Source: Fragilaria radians
Taxonomy: Eukaryota > Bacillariophyta > Fragilariophyceae > Fragilariales > Fragilariaceae
Assembly (NCBI GenBank): GCA_900642245.1
Contig: CAAAJI010000610.1
Location: 6,620 to 27,367, forward strand
DNA: 20,748 bases
Reading direction: 5' to 3'
Under the pieces are notes generated by a model. The model was not told where the DNA came from, made no database searches, and saw nothing but the letters and a program-made list of their open reading frames with translations. Below are positions 1 to 8,782 of this stretch, piece by piece. The first letter of the stretch is position 1; each line of letters starts with the position of its first letter. Made by a program: the position numbers and the translations under genes.

Positions 1-322
1 CAATGATTGCTTGATTATTGGAGATGATTTGAATATAAATGAAGTTATTGAAAACCTGAAAACTTACAATTTTGGTCTAAAAGTTGAAGACCATTTAACT
101 GATTACTTGAGCTGCCGAATCATCACAAATTTTGACAACAAAACGCTGTTCATCATGCAGCCACATCTTATTAGGAACTTGGAGATGAAATTTGGTGCTG
201 AGATTATGAATTTGAGTAACTATGGCACACCTGGTACTCCCCGCTTTAAAGTTGTAAGATCAAGTGAAAATGTCAACAAAATTGATCCAGATTTAAAAGC
301 TAGGTACAGATCTGGACAGTGA
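1..322 (+). pseudogene. Ty1/copia reverse transcriptase, 3' fragment (element 1)
   Basis: C-terminal part of a copia-type reverse transcriptase, cut by the left window edge. The first readable codons give N-D-C-L-I-I-G, which lines up with the catalytic box FVDDCLIIG of this family. The first of the two aspartates is read as Asn, so the polymerase is probably dead. Downstream come the typical stretches GLKVEDHLTDYLSCRI, MQPHLI and YGTPGTP. The frame ends at a stop just after ARYRSG. In related elements, including the decayed copy at 11.5-12.5 kb, a connection segment of roughly 200 nt follows before RNase H. Here it is missing, and the RNase H frame takes over with a shift. Family assignment is secure; the Asp-to-Asn call rests on the edge codon. 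Confidence 0.85.
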
Positions 323-782
323 CTTGGCTGGTGATGCCAAGACGAGGATAAGCGTTACAGGGTTTATCATTTACTTGCTTGGAGTTCCCATTTGCTGGAG
401 ATCAAAGGGACAAAAAGGTGTAACCCTCTCCAGCAGCAAAGCGGAATATGTGGCTATTTCTGAGGCAGTGAAGGAAATCCAATTTTTATACTACTTATTG
501 GAAAGCATCGGGATGAACGTGAAACTACCAATTATTGTAAGATGTGATAATGTTGGTGCTATTTTTATGGCCGAGAATTCAAGTTCTGGAGTTTGTACAA
601 GGCATGTTGACACCAGATACCATTTCATTCGAGAGCATATTGAGGACGGTTTCATTCAAATTGTGTTTGTGAAGTCTTGTGATAATGATGCAGACTTATT
701 TACCAAAAATGTGAGCAAGGATATTTACAACGAGCATGTTAGTATGTTCTTAGGGAAGGTAAATGACGAATTGGAGAAATGA
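297..782 (+). pseudogene. Ty1/copia RNase H domain (element 1)
   Basis: RNase H domain that ends the copia Pol polyprotein; it would degrade the RNA strand of the RNA:DNA hybrid during reverse transcription. The acidic residues expected of the family are all visible: DSDLAGD at the start, SSSKAEYVA (Glu), VRCDN (Asp), and the end block DTRYHFIREHIEDG followed by DADLFTKNVS. The reading frame is open from about 297 to the stop at 780-782, with no ATG at its head because it is the tail of a polyprotein. It lies in a different frame from the reverse transcriptase fragment, so a frame-shifting deletion separates them. The domain is well preserved, which suggests this copy is fairly young. It is followed by a purine-rich tract and an LTR. 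Confidence 0.88.
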
Positions 783-809
783 ATCTGAGAGATAGGAAGG
801 GTATTGGAG

Positions 810-978
810 TGTATACCTCATATTCTTAACCCAAATATGGATTCACTTTAGTTTAATGCATGTGCGTCAATTAGCGATTCTAAATGTGAGAACAGTGATG
901 AAAACTACTATGTTTTAGCGATAGTGTAAAAGAATTATTTTAGTGATTACAATTTAAGTGTGAAGAGGTATTTTAACA
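810..978 (+). repeat. 3' LTR of copia element 1 (169 bp)
   Basis: Begins TGTATACC directly after a purine-rich tract (GATAGGAAGGGTATTGGAG), which fits a polypurine tract, and ends TTTTAACA. This gives the expected TG...CA ends. A homologous block of the same length, in the same position behind RNase H, lies at 12523-12691. Both share TTTTAGCGATAGT and AATTTAAGTGTGAAGAG near the 3' end. The 5' LTR of this element lies outside the window. The exact ends are inferred from the comparison of the two copies. Confidence 0.72.
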
Positions 979-1959
979 TTCATTTATGACAAAGTCATTG
1001 TCAAGATCCATATCAACTATTTTAATACAGGAAAAGCCAAGGATTGGCTTGAATTCTTTTCATCCTTCCTGTCACTTGTTCACCGGAAACTTTTCTAGAA
1101 TGGAAAGCCTTGACAGAAAGAGGAAAAAGATCCCTTACAAGCCTCACAAAGACACTGTACATCACGTTTTAAGCGTTACATAACACGCAAGACATGCTTG
1201 TAACAACTAGCGATTTACTCATGGATAGTCAGACCAATACAATATGAAGTTACTTTAATGGTATCAGTGACTTGTCATTAACCTTGTATGAAGTTGGAAT
1301 GTTTTATGATATATTGGTTCAATATATATCTAAATCTGATGGTTCTTTGGACCTTTTACAGATAGTAAGATATTCTGAATGTGATTAGCTGAAAGGGGAC
1401 TAGGTAGATGTTTTTCAAGTGCATGAGTTGTCTTGGGTTCTAGTCATATTTTTTGTTCATTTTTTTAAAAACGATGCTATGTATTTAGCTTTCCGTTGAA
1501 AGATAACTTTCATAGCCATTTTTCAGTTGTTATAATCAAAGATGTTTAATTTTTTTACTATACATTTTAGCAAATAAACGATAAATACATAAATATATTT
1601 CATCCTCCTAAAAGCTTTGGAAAGAAGATTGCAGTTTTAAAGAGTAGAAAGATTGCCAATATAGATGTTAGTGAGTTAACTTGAATGCAACGTATATCAT
1701 TTCATACATTTTTACATAACTTGATGTAGCGTTACTACTGTTATTGCAAAATTGGCGTGTTCCTTTGCTTTCTACGGTCATTGCAAAATTGGTATCTTCT
1801 GAGTATTCTTTTTTACGACACGTTTTGTGACGGTAAGAAAATAGGATCATTTGCTGAAATAGTAATCTTCATGTCTTAGATTGTAGCATTCCATTCACAA
1901 AAAGGCAAGCATTGAGACTTTCAGCATCATTTCTACATTGAACATGTGACAACTGTTGA
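979..1959. other. Gene-less stretch, nothing recognised
   Basis: AT-rich sequence between the copia LTR and the left arm of the inverted duplication. Short open frames exist (for example 65 codons from 986), but none resembles a known family or has coding-like composition over a useful length. No LTR, tRNA or clear repeat was seen. It may be old, eroded transposon sequence. Confidence 0.6.
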
Positions 1960-3466
1960 GATATATATCTAGATTTGATTCATTCATAATTATAAACTTG
2001 GTCATGCCAGAACTGTTAATTTGTTTAGAGATGAAATTTGATATGCTTTCCAAATATCATGGTAGTAGTATCAAGGTTTCCTCAATCATCAATCCTAGTA
2101 TATTAGGAGAGTACGAATAGGAAGTTTGCTAAAGACTGTTGAATTTTCAAGATGAAAAAAGTGAAATTCTTCTGAGTGTTTACATCCAACAACCCCTCAA
2201 TTTTCTGTGACAGTTCTAGTCAGTCATCAGGATGATCCCTGACACCAAATTTCTGTCGGTAATAATGATAATTTGCATCCCATCTTTATCCATGTCTCAT
2301 TATTTTCCAAGGTATGGGAGCAGGTTGTACTAGTGGAAATGGATTTTCCCCCATTGAGAATGGGTTGATTACGTGTTGACGAAGCAAGGAGACTCTTAGC
2401 ATATACAAGCATATCATCATTTTGAGATTTTGGCATTAAGCATAGCGGTAGATCTGATGCCGGTCGCGAGCAGAATTTAGCATGAGATGGAGATACGGTG
2501 ATCGAGGATTCGTAATAATTGTGCTTCGAATACTCCTTGTTTGTACTGCAATAAACCGTGAAAATTGTCGATTTTAGAATTTTGTATTGATATCTTGCAC
2601 ATTTTGATAATTAGAAACTTACCTTTTGACAGACATACTCTGGAAATTGTTTTTCATGAAAGCATTGGTCTTTGATGCTAATGTAATGTCAGTGCCTTGA
2701 TCGCTAGTACTCAACTCAGCGAATGATTTGTAGCCGTAGTTATACTTCACTTTCACCGGACTTGCTTTTGTTGGAGGCTCTTTCTTTCTTTCAATATTTT
2801 CGGATAGTAAATTACAGTTTTGTTGAATGCTGAAAGATTTTGAATTCCTAGTTTGATTCAAAATTGATAGGTGCTTCTGTCTCAATGTTTTGCCATGCAT
2901 GAAATTTGGTTTCCTTGGGGTTGGACTATCAAGTATCGCATGACGTGCGTCTCGTAGCGCATGATTAACTTTAGATCGAATCAAACGAGGATGAGCTTCA
3001 ACCCAAATGCCATTTTCCAAGGAACAAACCAAAAATCGTCTTCCCTGTTCCTTTGCTTTAGCTATCAAAGATTGAATGATATCCCCTTTGACAGATCTTG
3101 GAGCGTGAATGGAATATTTTACAAGTTCTACATGTATCATTTTGCGAAATGCAACATTCCCAGGATTGTTGTAAAACGCAGATCCACGCCCAAAAAGGAT
3201 ATCATTCGCGTCAATCTCTTTCACATGTTTGTTGTCATCATCGGTTATTATGGATCTTGATGTAATGTTGATATTTTGCATTTGTTTCATGTTACGGTTT
3301 GTGATGACCAAAGAAAAGCATTTATGAGATCGTGCAATTGGTGAACACCAACGTTGCGTTGCTGCGTGACTAAGGAAGGGAATGGTCGTGTCAAAAAAAA
3401 AGCATGACTACAAACACATTAAAGTTAATTCTTGTTTTTCAAGCGACGTGTCGGTGCACCAGAGCA
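1960..3466 (-). repeat. Left arm of a ~1.5-kb inverted segmental duplication
   Basis: Read on the minus strand, this block matches 15201-16680 on the plus strand. It covers about 170 nt of upstream sequence (ending in TGCTCTGG), both exons and the intron of a DUF6824 gene, and a more diverged 3' flank. The flank can be followed through matches such as GATTGAGGAAA, CAGTTCTGG and AATCTAGA. The boundaries are approximate: the upstream edge is sharp near 3466 and the downstream edge fades near 1960. The arms are about 12 kb apart and enclose the LRR gene. Confidence 0.85.
2227..3290 (-). CDS. DUF6824-domain protein, copy A (two exons)
   Basis: Predicted 328-residue protein, complement of exons 2623-3290 and 2227-2545. 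The 77-nt intron 2546-2622 has GTAAGT at its start and TTATTGCAG at its end. The split codon (AG|T) rejoins in frame and the protein runs to TGA at 2227-2229. The start is the ATG at 3290 (context AACATGA); further upstream in frame there is no ATG, only a TTG. Residues about 27-115 are a DUF6824 domain: NDILFGRGSAFYN, then NPGNVAFRKM, a basic segment, GRRFLVC, IWVEAH and ALRDARHAI. DUF6824 is abundant in diatoms and its function is not established. The C-terminal two thirds are Ser/Asn/Lys-rich and probably disordered, and there is no signal peptide or membrane segment. A near-identical paralogue lies at 15370-16430 in inverted orientation. Domain call is firm; molecular role unknown. Confidence 0.88.
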
Positions 3467-4587
3467 GAACTAATATACTCCTTCGCATCCTTCCTGGCTA
3501 ATTGCCCTCAGGAGTGGAATGGCCTACCGTTGAGGAAAAATTATATGACCCAACACATTCACTTTTGTTCTTTAGTGCCAATTGATGAAGAAACAATTGA
3601 TTCCTTTATTGAATGGTACGGGAGACACAATTCCTCATTAGCTCTGAACAAGTACATTGATGGATCACCCGTTTGAAATAAAGCAAAACTTCCCACAAAG
3701 CAGAAAACAATTGGATTCTTCTGTGAAATTGGGGTTGCAGAGGACAACATATTGAAGGCAGAGAAAAAGGGTTCATCCACAAATTTTACATGCAAAATAT
3801 TAGAAGCCATGGTTGATAGCAGGTACGGAAGCAGAATGCTTAAAAGTTATTCAAATAAAGGAGTAGAACTTAGAGATAGTTGAGTTTGAATCAGAACAAG
3901 GAGAAACTTGGTATTTCTTGAGTAGAAATGCACCCTACCCTGTATTGGTAATTCAATCTATCAATACAACATCACAAGGATAATTATCCTGGAATGGACA
4001 TGCTCAAAAAGAGTTTACATTTACCTTCATCAACAACTTGCAAGCAAAAAATGATTGTTGTTTGATGGGCTTACCCAAGTTTGTTTGAGAATTTGTTAAG
4101 AAATTGGCTTAAGCAACATGATATGATGTATGATATGATTTCTGCATGGATTCCAATCTTAAAACATATAATAGGAGAAGATGCAGTACAAAACTTTGAG
4201 AATCACGCAGCAAAGGATCTGTCAATGTTGCGATGTAAGCTTAATGGGTGGAAAGGAATCCAAAAATAGTATTTCTAGCAGATGCTTGTAAAATAGTGAC
4301 ATTGATAGTGAATAAGGCAAAGAAGCAGGATCACCAAGAGCAGTGGAAAAATGGTAAACCAATAAGAATGTCTTAACTCCTTGTTCAAATCATGAAAACA
4401 TTTACCGAAGGGGATTTCTTTGAGGATGTGCTCCACAAATGGTGGGAAAACAGATCATTTCTTTGTGTTTCTAAAGTGCACCTTATGGAGGATTAACTTC
4501 ACAGACAGAAAGGCAACCATTTCCGCCCAAATAATTTTACGTTGGAAAGATATAGCCTGTGAAGGAGCTGCCCTTTGTGTCTACTAG
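3467..4587 (+). pseudogene. Broken gene of unknown family, frames still traceable
   Basis: A protein-like reading runs through this block but is interrupted by stops and frameshifts. It starts ELIYSFASF and continues SFIEWYGRHNSSLALN to a TGA at 3674. It stays in the same frame through KTIGFFCEIGVAEDN and ILEAMVDSRYGSR, then shifts to ETWYFLSRNAPYPVLVIQS and FTFINNLQA. A further shift gives NWLKQHDMMYDMISAWIP, LKHIIGEDAVQNFE and VFLADACKIVTLIVNKAKKQ. Near the end are EGDFFEDVLHKWWENRSF and FTDRKATISAQIILRWKD, then a TAG at 4585. Aromatic and hydrophobic patterning is good across about 350 codons, so this is a decayed real gene rather than chance. I do not recognise the family. It abuts the edge of the inverted duplication at 3466. 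It could be a host gene family or a transposon-encoded protein. Confidence 0.6.
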
Positions 4588-4649
4588 AACAATAAGCTCT
4601 AAAAAGTCAAGTCCAACCATTTTTTAAAAGTTTTCCAATGGACAAGTGT

Positions 4650-5370
4650 ACCAACGTAAAAATCAAATTTGCAAAGTTGCAAATACAACATCGTTCAGGT
4701 TAAAGACATTTTGGTCTTGATTTTCATTATTGCTTGTACAACCTTTACGGTTACTCTTGTTTTTCAATTTGAGGCAATCGCCCTTGTTGTGCCCTGGCCG
4801 GCAACAATAAGTGTAGTACGCACCATTACTCGAGTTTCTTTGGAAATGCTTTGATTTCCGAAGTTCTGCCCACCAATTTGTCAATTTTTTGCTTTACAAT
4901 CTCTTGCCTTATGACCAATCACACACCAATTTTTATATTTTCCTATAAAATGACATCCAAAAATGCAACTTCTTGATTGTCTTCATTTGATTTTTCATTT
5001 AATCTTTCAAATCTTTAATTGAGATCATCTCTAATCTCATCAACTGTTAGCATGTTTGATTACTCATTCAACTTTTTCTTCATCATAGCAAGCTTTAAAT
5101 TGTTATGAGTAGTCATGCTGTTTAGTATATGAAGGATTGTCATATTGTCTGAAATGCTTGATTCAAGCTCTTTAATCTTCATCCTGTGATCCTTGAGCTC
5201 CCTAAATTCAAACGTCTGGGTCTTGACCCTTCTTTAATCGCATTGTCTAAACTGTTTCTCCATTTTGACCAAAGAGGAAACAGATGATAGATCAATTTTG
5301 TTTCTCAACCTCTCAACATTTTGGTCGTAAACTTGAGTTTTTTGGGCCAAGATCTCTTCAAAGACACTGA
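4650..5370 (-). pseudogene. Copia gag remnant with broken zinc knuckles
   Basis: Minus-strand remnant of a copia Gag, the capsid and RNA-binding protein. From the upstream end it reads VFEEILAQKTQVYDQ, then LKKGQDPDV-like sequence across a frameshift. This is followed by FRELKDHRMKIKELESSISD, MTILHILNSMTTHNN and MKKKLNE, and by TVDEIRDDLN with RFERLNEKSNED. Two zinc knuckles follow. In the first, IGHKARDC keeps the His and last Cys, but both earlier Cys positions are altered (Tyr and Trp). In the second, YTYCCRPGHNKGDC, the first Cys has become Tyr. At least three stops and several frameshifts interrupt it. Homology fades near 4650, before any protease active site. No LTR was found on either side, so this is an isolated fragment. 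Confidence 0.8.
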
Positions 5371-6146
5371 AAGGTGGAGGTTAATCCTTGGATTCAACTT
5401 TGTTTCGTTGAGCTGCTATTCTGCTGTTCTCATAATTTATATATTCACTGGATGAACAACAACATTTAAAATAACAAAAAAACGAACAGCACAGCAAATT
5501 GCTATAACTTGTTCATCCATCAAAACACTGGGATCATTATCAGTCAGCCAATAACCTGAGCAGGTAAAAGTTGCATACCTGTTAATACATAAAGAGATCA
5601 ATCAAAGCATCAAGTTTTGATTTATTTTACGGCTTGGTTATTACGTTTGCTAAATTCAGCAACGTGTTAAAGAACGCAACCATGATCATCCCAGATGCAA
5701 CTGTCTCATGGGTAAAGCAATGCTGTTGTGTTTCTTTGATAACGTTGTACATTGTCTTGAACTAATGACAAACTCATTGTCACCAAAGAGGATATATCAC
5801 TGTTGGAGAATTGTTGCTCATTCATTTAGAATACAGCCTTTCAATGGAAGATACTTTTCCAAGATTTCTTGAGTTTGACATTTTCATTTCGCTAGTTTGT
5901 TTGTGTTTTCTCCTGTCCTTCGGCGAGGTACAGACGAAGTATAATTCCATCCTATTCAGATTTTAACGGTTAATAATGCGACAGGCTTAACGCATACACA
6001 TGAAGAAGGTTGACATAGATTTGAAAAGAAGGTACCATAGTAACGTCACATATAAAAAATTGAAATATTAGTTTCCGTTGTAATTGCCTAAGCTTTTCTA
6101 TACTTTCAAAGAGTGGAAAAGAAAGTGAAGTAACTGTCATCTTACA
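5371..6146. other. Intergenic stretch upstream of the LRR gene
   Basis: No coding region recognised. A short inverted repeat, GGATGAACAA at 5450-5459 and TTGTTCATCC at 5509-5518, lies near the gag remnant, with an overlapping second pair (GCTGTTC at 5423-5429 and GAACAGC at 5484-5490). The last ~150 nt before 6147 would hold the promoter and 5' leader of the LRR gene, but I see no motif that I can name with confidence. Confidence 0.5.
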
Positions 6147-8078
6147 ATGCCAAAGAGGGAGAAGATAGTAAATAGCGATAATGAAGCGTCGTTAACAACT
6201 AACATTGCGAATTTCAATCACTATAGAAAAAAAGAAAAGAATTCCGTTCCTACTAAATATCAAGACAATTGGAACGATGAAAGCAACGTCAATCATGCCT
6301 CTTATCTTAGGACCGCTTGGAAGGATCGAATTGATGATCGTGAAGTCTCGAGTCAGAATGTAGGGAATGATGAAAGCTTCGAAACAAATCCACGCGTCGG
6401 AGCATTTGCTGTTGCAGGTATTCGTGGAGGAAGGAATGATGTAAATGAACAAAGTTTCCAGGATTCAACCTTACAAGACACAACATCTGTAACAATCACA
6501 AGTGCCCGAGTAGTCGAAGATGTTATTGTTAATGCGATTCCATTAGAAGACTCCCTATTTGACAATGAAGTCTCAAGTAATGTGAATGCCATTTCTAAGA
6601 AAGGTTCGATCCTCAAGTATAGTCTAATTGCCGTTACATCACTGCTGATTTTGACAGGCATTATTATCCCTGCTGTTATTTTCACAAGAAAATCTCCGAA
6701 AGATTCTTCAAAATCTTCCGTAAAGGATTTTTTGGAAAAGCTTAAACCACTGCTGACAAATATATCCCGTCAGGCGTTGGAAGTTCCTAATTCAGTGCCA
6801 TACCTTGCCCTTGATTGGTTGTTGAACAATTCTAATTTCAGTGAATATTCGTTTGATCGTCAAGTTCAACGCTTTGTCATGGCATCCTTCTATCATTCAA
6901 CAGTGGGAAGATCCTGGATCGTAAATCAAGGCTGGTTAACAGATGAAGATGAGTGTACTTGGTACCAAAGTAGCAACGAAAGTTTATGTGTAAACGGGAC
7001 TTTGCGAGTGCTTTCATTGATGAACAATTCATTGATCGGATTACTTCCAAACGACATTGCTCTGTTTAGCTCTCTGACGTACTTGAATTTGAGGGAAAAT
7101 GAATTACAAGGCACAATTCTTTCATCAATTGGAACATTGCAAGCATTGACATGGTTGGATTTGGCTGGAAATAAATTCACAGGGACTATTCCGTCATCCA
7201 TTAAATTTCTGACAAGTCTAATCACATTTGACTTACAGGCAAACTTGTTGAAAGGATCTATTCCTTTGTCAATTGAGGCAATGAGAAATGTGACAGCTCT
7301 AAGCTTGTCATATAATTTCTTGAACGGCTCTATTCCTACATCTATAGGAGGATTATTGCATTTGAGTTATTTAGGCTTGGAGGGAAATAATTTGAATGGA
7401 ACAATCCCATTGTCCCTAGGAGCATTGACAGAGCTGAAGTTCTTGTCCTTGCGTTTCAATCAATTAATTGGGACAATTCCATCATCCTTGGGTACATTAA
7501 CAGAGCTGTCAATATTGTTGTTGACTTACAATCAATTAACTGGCACAATCCCATCTTCAATTGGATCTTTGACTAAATTGGGGGTTTTGGATATGTCTGA
7601 AAATGAATTGAATGGGGCTATTCCATCATCTTTGGGATCATTGAAAGAGTTGATGTATCTGTCTTTGTGGTCCAATCAATTAACTGGGACAGTTCCATCA
7701 ACCATGGGATTATTGACAAAGTTAACAGATTTGTGGTTGTCTTCAAATCAATTGAAAGGAAAAATTCCATCTTCCTTTGGATCATTGCAATTCTTGAGGG
7801 AAATACATTTTTCACGAGCTCAGCTAAGTGGAACAATCCCTTCAGTCCTAGGAACATTAAAAAGGTTGTCATACTTGTCCTTGTATTCCAATCAATTAAG
7901 CGGGACAATTCCATCATCAATGGGATTATTGACAAATATGACAACATTGAATTTGCATAACAATCAATTGAAAGGCTCCATTCCAGTTTCATTGTGCACT
8001 GCACAATTGAAGCCCTCAGTTGATTGCAATGAAATCTTATGTGATTGCTGTGTGGGATCATATGATGAGGATTGTTGA
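6147..8078 (+). CDS. N-terminally anchored leucine-rich-repeat surface protein
   Basis: Single-exon gene for 643 residues. Residues 1-155 are polar, charged and probably cytoplasmic. Residues about 157-180 form one membrane segment (SLIAVTSLLILTGIIIPAVIF) followed by RKSPK. Residues 181-284 are a cap domain with RFVMASFYHSTVGRSWI, DECTWY and a Cys at 281. Residues 285-618 hold 14 LRRs of 24 residues with the plant-type pattern LxxLxLxxNxLxGxIPxxLGxL. The C-terminus is a Cys-rich cap (C617, then DC, LCDCC and EDC). About nine N-glycosylation sequons lie after the membrane segment, supporting an N-in, C-out topology. This is the layout of diatom LRR receptor-like proteins. There is no kinase domain, so it may bind ligands or partners at the cell surface and would need a co-receptor to signal. 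Start: ATG after CTTACA with A at -3. Repeat 12 has lost its ladder Asn (FSRAQLSG). The ligand is unknown. Confidence 0.92.
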   Translation: MPKREKIVNSDNEASLTTNIANFNHYRKKEKNSVPTKYQDNWNDESNVNHASYLRTAWKDRIDDREVSSQNVGNDESFETNPRVGAFAVAGIRGGRNDVNEQSFQDSTLQDTTSVTITSARVVEDVIVNAIPLEDSLFDNEVSSNVNAISKKGSILKYSLIAVTSLLILTGIIIPAVIFTRKSPKDSSKSSVKDFLEKLKPLLTNISRQALEVPNSVPYLALDWLLNNSNFSEYSFDRQVQRFVMASFYHSTVGRSWIVNQGWLTDEDECTWYQSSNESLCVNGTLRVLSLMNNSLIGLLPNDIALFSSLTYLNLRENELQGTILSSIGTLQALTWLDLAGNKFTGTIPSSIKFLTSLITFDLQANLLKGSIPLSIEAMRNVTALSLSYNFLNGSIPTSIGGLLHLSYLGLEGNNLNGTIPLSLGALTELKFLSLRFNQLIGTIPSSLGTLTELSILLLTYNQLTGTIPSSIGSLTKLGVLDMSENELNGAIPSSLGSLKELMYLSLWSNQLTGTVPSTMGLLTKLTDLWLSSNQLKGKIPSSFGSLQFLREIHFSRAQLSGTIPSVLGTLKRLSYLSLYSNQLSGTIPSSMGLLTNMTTLNLHNNQLKGSIPVSLCTAQLKPSVDCNEILCDCCVGSYDEDC

Positions 8079-8113
8079 TAGATTTCAGAAATTCTTGCGT
8101 TTGAGTTGGATTC

Positions 8114-8119
8114 AATAAA
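8114..8119 (+). terminator. Candidate polyadenylation signal of the LRR gene
   Basis: AATAAA lies 35 nt after the stop codon of the LRR gene, on the same strand. Position and match fit the general eukaryotic polyadenylation signal. The cleavage site is not determinable here. Confidence 0.5.
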
Positions 8120-8759
8120 AGCTGTATTCAATCCAATGTCAGAAAAATGGAATTAACCAAATTTGTGTAACCAACCTCTGGTTCTCCCACAGGATTGAGA
8201 TGATTGAATTTTGCACAATATATTTTGCTTATCTTTTTGTTTGACAGGTTTTTTCATCTTTACCAAAGAAATCTCCATATTGCATATATTTACATACAAA
8301 ATATTTTTCCACTGTTGAATATATTCATTGAAACATGAATAAACTTGTTGATTTCAGTTTACTGCAACTGAAATCCAAAGATGAAATAATGAATTGATCT
8401 AGCTTCTCATTCAGAATTAGCATGTCTTTAAGTCAAGGTTACCTTTGTGAAATGCACCACCTACTATTACTGCAACAATCAATCGCATGAATGAGTCATG
8501 TAATTGAAAAATGGGGATGAAGCAAAGATATGCATCTGCAGGCATCCATTTTCCATTGGCATTAAAGAACTACACAATGTCTCAAACTGTACAATGAATA
8601 CCTTGGCCCAATTCACTGCCTGTAGTGACCAACAGAACTTACACACAAATGGTTGTCAGAAATTGGGAGCATCTGACTTTATGGTTGGATTCTTTTGTAT
8701 GATGTCAGAGTTTATAAATATCTATATTCAGTCTTATTCTACTACTAGTATGTGACAAG
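8120..8759. other. Gene-less stretch, nothing recognised
   Basis: AT-rich 3' flank of the LRR gene. An open frame of about 83 codons from 8504 has no ATG at its head and no family resemblance. If the site at 8760 is a primer-binding site, the sequence just upstream, ending near TGTGACA, would be an eroded LTR. I could not define its 5' end. Confidence 0.5.
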
Positions 8760-8782
8760 TGGTAGCAGTGGGAATAGAACCC
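8760..8782 (+). other. Primer-binding-site-like sequence, complementary to a tRNA 3' end
   Basis: Starts TGGTAGCAGTGGGAATAG and continues to AACCC. Its reverse complement reads GGGTTCTATTCCC, then ACTGC, then TACCA. That is a T-arm-like segment followed by an acceptor end with CCA, as in a mature tRNA. LTR retrotransposons carry such a sequence just after the 5' LTR as the primer-binding site, and TGTGACA two bases upstream would fit an LTR end. No matching 5' acceptor half or A box was found on the minus strand within 90 nt, so it is not a tRNA gene. It differs from the copia leaders elsewhere in this window. Confidence 0.4.

Noticed and set aside
1024..1100. Short reading GKAKDWLEFFSSFLS, reminiscent of a retroelement Gag core.
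   Set aside because: Too short, followed by a stop, with no neighbouring Gag motifs or LTR.
2961..3260. 99-codon frame on the plus strand opposite exon 1 of DUF6824 copy A.
   Set aside because: Antisense shadow of a well-supported spliced gene. It is open because the core is conserved and AT-rich.
5450..5518. Inverted repeat GGATGAACAA/TTGTTCATCC as ends of a miniature transposon.
   Set aside because: Only 10 bp, crossed by a second inverted pair, with no target duplication seen. Left as a minor note in the intergenic entry.
7618..8115. 165-codon antisense frame inside the LRR gene.
   Set aside because: It is the mirror of the repeated LRR codons; its sequence shows no family resemblance and it has no independent support.
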